Below are positions 35,617 through 64,000 of a stretch of DNA of 64,000 nt, piece by piece. The stretch is taken from positions 1 through 64,000 of the forward strand of contig JASAND010011025.1 in the NCBI GenBank assembly GCA_030248195.1, written 5' to 3'. How positions within the stretch are numbered: position 1 is the first letter of the stretch; every line of letters starts with the position of its first letter. Both the position numbers and the translations under genes were made by a program. The DNA is from Trissonchulus latispiculum (lineage: Eukaryota > Nematoda > Enoplea > Enoplida > Ironidae). The notes under the pieces are model-generated. The model had not been told where the DNA came from and did not search any database. It saw nothing but the letters and a program-made list of their open reading frames with translations.

Positions 35617-36770
35617 ATTCCTCCGCAAAGCTCCGGAACAATCTGAGTTATCCCTACTACAAAACGAGCCTAGGAAGGTGTGAGAGAGATTTGCAAAGCT
35701 GATTTATTATTGTTTGCAATGAAAACAGGGGGAGAACCTAAAACGGGTACACGATAGCCTTCTTTAACGGTAACAAGAACAGTATTATTAGAAGTGAGTG
35801 TTTCCCAAAAAATTATAATGTGTGCCCAAGCGACCTGCAACAAAGCCAATAGAGGAGAGAGATTCCTGGAACGTACGCAAAAAAGGAAAAGGGACAGAAC
35901 ATAGGCACTTCCCAGAGAGAGTGAGAGCATCATCCTTATTGAGAGGTGGCGGGCCAAGTAAGTTGACGAGGAGCTGAGGGTCCAGGCTGGTTTTTGGGGC
36001 AGTCCCGGACGAAATGACCGGGCTGGCGGCAGAGGTAACACAAGGTGGGTCGACGGCCTTGACCATAGGATTTGGGCCGGAAAGGTTGGCCATAACCTCC
36101 CCGGCCTCCTGAAAAGGGTTTGGGAGGTCCTGAATAAACAGAAGTGCTAGAACAAGCACTCATCCCAAGAACTAAGCTTTCAGTTGCTGTAAGCTTCAAT
36201 TCTTTAGACTTTTCTAAAACAGCTGCCGTTTTGAAGCCCACAGTGTCAGAAATTATAACAGATTTACGCCGATCTTGAACCAAAGAGAGACACTTCTTAG
36301 ACTCCTTTAGAAGTTTAGACATACCGCTGCCACGATGAACACACTTCTTCCCTTGGCGTTTGATTTTTGTCAATCGTTTCTCCAAATCCTCCAAGAATGA
36401 GAGCTGAGAATAATTGCTCGGAAATTTGACATCAGACTTCTTGTACTTCTTCTTCTTCGACGTCCCACTGGAAGATGATGATCTGGAGCTCGAAGTAGAT
36501 CTGGAAGACTTCGAACTGGATTTAGATCTGGCTCGAGGAGGAGCACCTCCTTCACTGTGCGAAGGCATATAGCGGATAGTTGGTGGCAAAACAAACAATA
36601 GTCCGTCTATAGCTGAGAAGAAGTATAGGTCTCAACCTTTGTAGGCTAACTGAACACTCGTAACTGAAGTAGGCTGAAGTTTGTTATTTAAATAGGAAAG
36701 GAATATGCAAATAAGGAAAAACGAAAAATATGCAAATGAGGCCATATAGTATCCGGGATAACAACGCTTT
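35617..36770 (-). mobile_element. DIRS-like retrotransposon fragment
   Basis: A 1.15 kb insertion into the R1 repeat. It carries a Gag-like frame and the first part of a reverse-transcriptase region. The latter shows GRLG, then in another frame LTSNNTVLVTVKEGYRVPVL, which resembles the start of the DIRS1-type reverse transcriptase (GRL..., W..IT.D.WVL......GY...F). The polymerase ends near 35670, so it is truncated, and at least one frameshift separates its two visible pieces. Short inverted words GTTATCCC (left, near 35648) and GGGATAAC (right, near 36755) may be remains of terminal repeats. Confidence 0.7.
35936..36598 (-). pseudogene. Gag-like protein with CCHC zinc knuckle (retrotransposon)
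   Basis: 220 codons. It has a serine/arginine-rich N-terminus (residues 15-50), a lysine-rich stretch, a helical central part, a glycine-rich linker (FSGGRGGYGQPFRPK, about 165-180) and one zinc knuckle CYLCRQPGHFVRDC (C-x2-C-x4-H-x4-C). This is a nucleic-acid-binding capsid-type protein of a retroelement. The frame itself looks intact, but the polymerase that should follow is broken, so the element is not autonomous. The start at 36598 is the first ATG in frame. Confidence 0.75.
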
Positions 36771-37484
36771 TGCAAAAACATAACCAAATTTTTTCAGCGA
36801 TCGTGGAGCATTTACTATGCAAGCTAGAAGGTTGCCGCTTACTAGACATGTTTTACACAAAAATACCCAGGGACCCATTTTTAGTTGCCCCGATTGCTGC
36901 TTTGTAGCTAAAGTGGCCGCTTGCTAAAGTTGGGAAAAGTAGGCAAAATCTAGGTTTTAGTTAATTTCTTCATAACGAAGAGTGATTTTATGATAACTAA
37001 AAAAGGGTCCACAGCTATTTGATAGTGGAATCAAATGATGTAGCCGATGCCTCACGAAAAAAATTATTTTAGTCTGCAAAAAATCTGGAAAATTAAACTA
37101 CTTCGAAAATCCAAAGTTTTCTACGTGTAAAGAAAACGTGCCGCGAAAATTTTCGAAATAGTTTTGCAGTAAAATATAGCTCATTTTCCTTCGATTGGTC
37201 ACATGAAAAGTTGAGGTCTCAATTCCAAAATCCACCCTTGGACATGTCCGGGCTGTAGCATATGAATGAAAATCTTAGTTATAGGCTTGTTGTTTGTTGC
37301 AGCACGTACAGCATGACAGAAGCTACAGGATTCTCAAAAACTAAATGTACAGACAGATATAGTTTCCCTTATAACAGAATCGAACTTATATCGACGTTTT
37401 CCTTTGACCTCTAGGATAAGACTTCAGCCAACGTCCTGGACAACAGTGACAACAGCTCGGCGCAGCGAGCGTGTATTCTACTAG

Positions 37485-38165
37485 ACCTATCCTACTTACG
37501 CCTATCGTTTGATGTTTCCGCCTAGAAATAACAAAACTCAAAATCCTACTTACGCCTAATGCTCAAAACTGAAATTCCTACTTACGCTAATATATTTCCT
37601 TCCAAAACTCCAATTCCGTCTTTACCTGCATACTTTCTACAATGTCTACAATGTAAGCAATGCTTGGAAATAACTTACTAAATGTTAAATCGAAAAACGA
37701 ATTTAAAATTAGTGTTCTATGGTCCAGAAAACAATATCTGGATACATTTCAGCACTTTAAATTTTTAAAAATTAAAATTTTATGGTCAATTAGGTAATAG
37801 ATGGGAAGCTGGTTAAGTTTTGCTGAAGTTAGCTTCAAGAAAATGAACTCCCGCTCCAAATTGTTTTCTTGGTCCTGAAAAATTCTGCCCTTACTTTAAA
37901 ATTTAAAAACATTTCGGGTGTGCTGTAATATTTCAATTAGTATGTTAATTTTTCAGGAAAAACTGGAAAATTATTTCTAATAAATAAAGTTAGTCGCAAA
38001 ATTGCATTTAAATCAATTGAAACAAGCTCAGGAACAGTCCAAAAGTGGACGCTGTAAACTTTAGGCGTATGTAGGAATGTGAGTTTTGACAGAATGAATT
38101 AGGCGTAAGTAGGAATTAGTTTTGAAAACTATTAGGCGTAAGTAGTATAGGCGTAAATAGGAGTA
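37485..38165. mobile_element. ~680 bp MITE with repeated CTACTTACGCCTA subterminal motif
   Basis: CTACTTACGCCTA occurs three times near the left end (37490-37595) and its complement TAGGCGTAAGTAG three times near the right end (38062-38160). The outer ends are GTATTCTACTAGACCTATCC and the complement of a similar GAATACTCCTATTTACGCC. The interior is AT-rich and non-coding. Confidence 0.75.
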
Positions 38166-38275
38166 TTCTCATCCTGTTCAGCGACCCGACCGTACTTGGA
38201 TACGTAACGTAGCCTATGAGACAGAGTTATTCTTAGAGCATTATGAACTTAAAACAAACTCCGCACGCTACCTGT

Positions 38276-38445
38276 AGACCCCCCCCCGCAAATAGGTACC
38301 CAATCGAAACGGGGTACGGACAGTGTGTGAATACGATTCATTCACTAGGGTCCAATTGGGGGGGGGTGGGGAGTCACCCGTTAATATGCAGAGTATGTCA
38401 CGCTTAGTCTGCTTGTTGTTACACTCTTACATATTATGTAACCAT
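38276..38445. mobile_element. fragment of the GCTAACGGC-type foldback family
   Basis: C run then G run with GGGGAGTCACCCGTTAATATGC following, and a right flank ACACTCTTACATATTATGTA. This matches the right half of 56585-56965. Confidence 0.6.
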
Positions 38446-40837
38446 AATACATGTTAATCTCGAGTTTAGAGCTGAACACACCCTAAAATATAACTCCGTT
38501 ATCAACTGGTGTGCGCATTTCCTAAACACTAGGCAGTCTATTCTGAGTCCATAGCAGAGATATTATAACTTTAAACACCTCCGCTCAAGACTCAGAATAT
38601 CTACAACTTAGCTCACAACCCAGCCCTAACGCATTTGCTAATTACAAACCATCTTGGAAAGCTTTACTCCAACAGCCGTGTGATAGCATCGAAGCAGGAC
38701 CACAAAACACATTCGATCAAGAAAAATTTTAAATAACCAAACAAACACAGTAATGATATACACAATTTTCACCGTTCACAGACGTATTGTATATACAACT
38801 TTACTGCACATAAACATAATCACAGAACTGACCAATACAAACATGAAAATAGGAATGAGACAATCTTAAAAGCAAGTTTATCCTTATGCCTGACCACAGA
38901 TCTACAATGACAGAAACAAACGTTATACGATTAAAACAAATGCAGAAAACAAAACGCTACGTGATCAACACTGAACATTAAAAACTGTATACGTTTATTA
39001 AACAATGGTAAAGCAGTACATTTTGTACCCATGATAATTAAAACTATCATGCTATACCAATGGACAGAACAAACAAAAATAGGTTTAACATAATATTGCA
39101 CCAACATCGAAGTTACACATCGATACACACTACACGAAGCATCAGCTAAATTTAATGGCTATTTGTTGCAATCAGTTAACACCTAGAGCAGGTTCAAAAA
39201 CGCCAACTATTCCCAAATAAATATTCAGTCAAAATTTAGTTTAGCAACAAAACTACTCAAGGAGAGTATTGTGTCATCTTGAATTTTGAGTAGTTTTCTG
39301 TTCTAACGTATAAATTCTATTGGATTTTCCAAATAGATTAATGCGCCCTCAGTTTTGCTGAAAGCATGATTATCACAAAAACACGGCGGCGATAAGATCT
39401 ATATTGAGCCATTTGGAAATCAGCGTACCGTACCCCAAAACCTGTCTGTAAAGACAAGTACCTGCATTAAACCTCGTTAATCATGATGGCCAACTTCTTT
39501 TTTGGTTCCTTTTAGGAATCGACTGACTTGGTTTGGTGTAATAAAGTGCAACCTTCTACGTCAGGCAAGGTTCTGATCATTTAATTTCACTTTTATAATA
39601 AAAATAAAAAAGGAAAATCTGGCCCCGGCCCTGGTCTTGACAGGGGCCAAGAGCTGGCTCCGGCCCCGGTAGTGGCGGCCCGGTACATCTCTACTTTTAT
39701 TGCAAACCTTCTTTTAGTTTGATTGAAAACTAAAATAAAATATAGATGGATGAGTAATATTAGAAAGTGAACGATACGCACGTAGCGAAACATTGCAACC
39801 ATGATAATAAACTTCCAGTTCCAAATGTAACAAGGGCTAACCTTATTTTACCAAGTACGTAGATACTATAATAGTTATTTTCAGGTGTTTCAGGCAGGCA
39901 GTTGCTCCCAAAAACCAGATGAGATCAATTAACTAACAGCAACTCACTGTACTTCTGATAACAGACAATATCAATGGTGATAAAATAATCTCCTGCTACC
40001 ACAATTCATAAAAACAGAAACAAAGGGGTTTCGCAATGATAAAATGACACTGATAAATAATGATATGACACAACAAATAAATAATAGTTATCTTCATCAC
40101 AAATGGAAATTTCCCACCCCATTCCTTCCCACTGTTAATACCTCATACACACCCAAACTGGGAATAAACACCCAAGGCATCTACCATTGAGAAAACTAAA
40201 AAATTCTAAGAAATTAGAACAAATATTCTAGCCTTTATCGCTTAGTGGAATAAAATGAGAATTTTCAAGGGAAAAACATTGCATAGGGAGTTTTTAGTGG
40301 GGACCTCTAAAAGTTGGTGGCATAAAAAAGAAAATTGTTAGGTTCTTCCTGTAACAAATAAGCTATAAAAATGAGTAAAATGTAGCAGAAAAATAAAAAC
40401 AATGAGCATGATTAACAAACGGACGACAAGCCACAATATTTTCGAAAATTTAACCCATAGTCTTAAAGCAATGCAGCTATAGGCACTCTTTGAAGAAGGA
40501 AACTCGTCAAAAACTGAGGTGGGGCAAAAACCCTAAAACGCGGAACAGAAACTTGTTTAGTATAAAACTGACCAAATTGACGTGGCCAGTACTTAAAATT
40601 AATAGCATGGTGAGTTCCAGCTTTCACAGTTACAGGTAGCTACATTGTTCAACATCTTTAAGTTTACCCAACAGACCCGATCAAACCAGCAATAAATAAG
40701 CAAAAAACAACCTTCTCCGTTCATGCCACAGAAAAAACTTTTTACGGAGACAGATGTCACAATATTTCAGCAACACTCATTTTTTGAATGCTGCAGGAAA
40801 TCATCCATCCAGAAAAATACAGGTTTTTACATATACG
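38446..40837. other. unassigned sequence downstream of CMIP
   Basis: No gene recognised. It could include distal CMIP 3' UTR; AATAAA on the minus strand occurs at 38994-38999. AT-rich, with frames no longer than about 70 codons. Confidence 0.4.
39600..39692. repeat. GC-word foldback, copy D fragment (CCGGGGCC)
   Basis: GGCCCCGGCC and GGCTCCGGCCCC words end in GGCGGCCCGGTACATCTCTAC, one base beyond the 20-base terminus match. The complement of the right end matches copy C (GAGATGAACCGGGGCCGCC) at 15297. Confidence 0.7.
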
Positions 40838-41109
40838 CAAGGCCGCACCCAGGAGGGGGGGTTCAAGGGGTCTTGACCCCCCCCCTTTTGGGATGATAAA
40901 ATGGAAAATTTTTGCTATTTTTATGGCAAAACAGCTATTTTTAAAAAATTTTCGCGCCTTCGCCGCGATAATTCACTTTTTGCAAGATAAAAACGTCCAA
41001 TGTACTGTTTTTTGGCAAAAATGCAAAAATTCTTCAACTTCTGGGGAGCTCCGTCCCCCAGACTCCCCGTTGGCTTTTACCCCTTTTCAAAATCCTGGGT
41101 GCGGGCCTG
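40838..41109. mobile_element. 272 bp hAT-like MITE with perfect 8-bp target duplication
   Basis: CAAGGCCGCACCCAGGA at the left and the complement of CAGGCCCGCACCCAGGATT at the right, flanked on both sides by CATATACG (40830-40837 and 41110-41117). The interior has a GCGCCTTCGCCGCG hairpin. A sister copy lies at 58160-58440. Confidence 0.85.
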
Positions 41110-41311
41110 CATATACGGGATTAAGACAACCAGGCTTTGACTTGCTACCAAACTGTAGCATTACTGAAAAAACCCAAAATTCAGGAACTGAAAACAGAAC
41201 ATACAGAAATAATCAGTAAAATATACTAACACTAATCCAAGCAGAGGAAACTAAAACAATTTGTATAAATAAACATAATATCACAGCTAACAACTTTTCC
41301 AAACAACGGTG

Positions 41312-42519
41312 TATAGTCAGATCCGGGAAAAACGACTTTTCGACTTAAGCCTCTAACTTTAGCAAATGTTGGCCAATCTGGAAGCGGTTTTGCATGCAGG
41401 CAGAAAATCATCCATAGCATCACAGGTTCTCAGATTAATAAAAAACGGTGTTTTTAACCCGACAAAATGGTAAAGTAAAAATGGCTTGTGGTATAAAAAA
41501 GTCACCCCAAAATATTGGCGCTGGAGAAGATTTGCTGTTTCCAGGTGAAAGAGCGCATCGAATTTAGTATATTTAGCCAAAAAACCAAAGTTATACTGTT
41601 ATTTTTAACTAATTTAAACAGTTTTAATGCTTATTCGATGCTTTTTAAGCGTTCTAAATGCATTAAAATCCCATAATGCTTCAAAAAAATTTGTTGCTAA
41701 GTTGGGGCTAAGTTTTTACCCAAACGGCGGTGAAATTTTGGGGGTAAAGAAATGGCCAGCTGCTGGAGCCCCACTGCAGCTGGGGATATGATGTCTTGTG
41801 TGTTAATACTTAGGATCAACTGGGCTTATTCTACTGGGGGGCGGGGCGGCCTCCCCCCCATAAACACCCTTCCCCCCCAAAAATAGTTCCCCCCCAAAAT
41901 CGCCCCCCCCAAAAAAAGTGGGTGCCCCTTTTGGTACCAACTTTTGCCCTGAAAAATCGCTCAGAAGGCCAAATTTTCAAAAATTTTCCGGCTTGTCCGG
42001 AGATTTTTAGTCGATTTTTGCCTATTTAAGCACTAAATCCGCTTATTTTTGGCAATTGCTATAAAAATAGCGCAATTTTTAGCATGTGTTTAGAAAAATT
42101 TTGAAAAATTTTCGCCCCCCCCCCAAAAATGACTCGCCCCCCGAGGGCCCCCCCCAAGAAAAAATCCCTAGAATAAGCCCAGATCAATACAAACCCATAT
42201 GCAGTTAATACTTGGGGTCAATACAAACCCATATGCAAAGTATTGGAGCCTGGTGGAGCCTGGAGTGTCTCTGTGTTAGCAAGAGAACCTTGGCAATTCC
42301 GATATGACCCTCAGCTTTTGGCAGTGGTTTTGGGAGGTCAACTTTGAAAACATGCTGAAAAGTTTCAATTTGGTCCAGGGGTCTCATACTTACAGTGTGT
42401 GGATACCTAGGGTGGGGCTATATTATCACACATTAGTTGCCCTCACAGGGCCTACTAGGCTACCAGGGCGGCACCGTTTTTACCCTTGTCTGAGGGTATT
42501 TTTCCCGGGTCTGACTATA
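41312..42519. mobile_element. ~1.2 kb MITE, family A relative
   Basis: TATAGTCAGATCCGGGAAAA at the left and the complement of TATAGTCAGACCCGGGAAAA at the right. The TATAGTCAG end is shared with 22304-23410 and 52284-53366, but the interior differs. A family C MITE (41820-42182) is inserted within it. Frames up to 139 codons inside match no family. Confidence 0.75.
41820..42182. mobile_element. 363 bp MITE, family C, with 5-bp target duplication
   Basis: CTGGGCTTATTCTACTGGGG at the left and the complement of CTGGGCTTATTCTAGGG at the right, flanked by ATCAA on both sides (41815-41819 and 42183-42187). The interior has long C runs. Confidence 0.85.
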
Positions 42520-43283
42520 GATAAATATCAAAGAAATAATCACGTATGTGTACTAATTGTTACTTTCACCAACAGACAAGCAAAGTTTACATCTCCGACC
42601 ATAAACATTTTTTACTTCCTAATTAAACCAGGTGGATTGAAATCCGATTCTGAAAGAGCCTATTGTAAGAAATTTTTAATATTTCTTCACTCCAAAATTA
42701 TAACAAACAACGAAAAAAGCTAGTCAACAGAGTACAGAGTACTGCATAAAACTTTTTCAGTATAAAACATGGCGCCGTGCACTGGCACACAACAAAATAT
42801 ATAGCTCAGTTCGAACACACGGAAGCATAACAGACAATTAGCATAAATTTCAATAATAGTTGAGTTACGCATTTTATAAAATTCGTACATATACGTATAC
42901 TAAGTATTTATGTACGCAAAACACCATTCACAAAAAAGTGTTTAAATAACGTTTGTCAGATTCAGATTTAGAGCCTTGACAACATTATTATCATTATCAT
43001 TATCATACTACACATATCCTAATAACAGCTAAACATAGATTTAAGTCTTATTCATGTGATATAATACTTGTCATTGTGCCCGCTGTAGAAATTTGTGCTT
43101 ATCCGAAAAGAAGACAACTGATGGGTAAGCCAAAAGATAAAAATATACGTATATTACTTAAATCTATAACATAACTAAGCGAAACAGCTACATTTTCAGC
43201 TCACTATAAGTCGCTCGCTAATCAAAGCAAAAGCTAAACACATAACTGTACGTATTTATGTAAGTATAAATAACAAATCAAAT
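42520..43283. other. CMIP 3' flank / 3' UTR
   Basis: AT-rich sequence directly downstream of the CMIP stop codon on the minus strand. No gene recognised and no repeat matched. Confidence 0.45.
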
Positions 43284-63928
<20,645 letters not shown>

Positions 63929-64000
63929 ATAATATATATAGGTCTTTATAACTGTGTTGTATAGACGTATGTGTGTAAATGATCAACGTCTGCAAGGGCA
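63929..64000 (-). other. 5' leader of CMIP (runs off the window)
   Basis: Upstream of the CMIP ATG. CCCTTGCAG at the window edge on the minus strand could be a splice acceptor joining a 5' non-coding exon outside the window. An in-frame TGA lies between it and the ATG. Confidence 0.4.

Larger units (their letters stand above)
35140..37135. repeat. R1 repeat, copy 2, interrupted by a retrotransposon fragment
   Basis: 35140-35613 matches 19132-19613 and 36771-37135 matches 19612-19990. The break at ATCACTAAAAATGTAG / TTTTGCAAAAACATAACC corresponds to one continuous point in copy 1. Preceded by CTTAAG palindromic words as at R2. Confidence 0.8.

Noticed and set aside
40788..41219. 143-codon plus-strand frame
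   Set aside because: It spans a hAT-like MITE and both of its target duplications, so it is chance.
42304..42723. 139-codon plus-strand frame
   Set aside because: Starts inside a MITE and runs across its end, with no domain or repeat-independent support.

Overview
This is a piece of an animal nuclear genome. Three conserved metazoan genes can be assembled from the sequence, each split into several exons by GT-AG introns that keep the reading frame. All three lie on the minus strand in the order CMIP, PRMT6, SUPT20H (right to left). A fourth, apparently intronless gene for a four-pass membrane protein with PY motifs lies on the plus strand. The gene content fits a metazoan. The compact exons, the multi-exon PRMT6 and the very dense short inverted-repeat elements suggest a non-bilaterian or other marine invertebrate, perhaps a sponge, but nothing in the window fixes the species.

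Layout. 1-9.1 kb is repeat-rich, with a set of nested inverted repeats (380-5566), hairpin-unit minisatellites and a near-perfect 1.8 kb palindrome (7085-8868). 9.1-10.0 kb holds the membrane-protein gene. 11.5-16.5 kb is SUPT20H (Spt20 subunit of SAGA, 4 coding exons, 450 aa), whose intron 1 is almost filled by one foldback element and whose 3' flank carries an array of five hairpins. 18.6-29.9 kb is a PRMT6-type arginine methyltransferase (6 exons, 398 aa), with an 8 kb intron full of nested transposons. 30-43 kb is intergenic: foldback elements, a DIRS-like retrotransposon fragment inside an older repeat, and several MITEs. 43.3-63.9 kb is CMIP (18 coding exons, 974 aa: serine-rich N-terminal extension, PH-like domain, C-terminal leucine-rich repeats). 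Its introns hold a 148-bp satellite, a second hairpin array and several MITE copies.

The genes are housekeeping or regulatory: chromatin acetylation (SUPT20H), histone/protein arginine methylation (PRMT6), signalling adaptor (CMIP). They show no sign of a shared pathway. The unusual content is in the repeats. Many elements are foldbacks built from arrays of a short self-complementary word. The word differs between elements (GGCCCGGGCC, GGCCGGCC, GGGTACCC, CCGGGGCCGG) while the flanking termini are related. One MITE sits exactly against a CMIP splice donor and appears to have duplicated it.

All calls come from reading the sequence and from remembered family motifs. No alignment, structure or transcript data were used.
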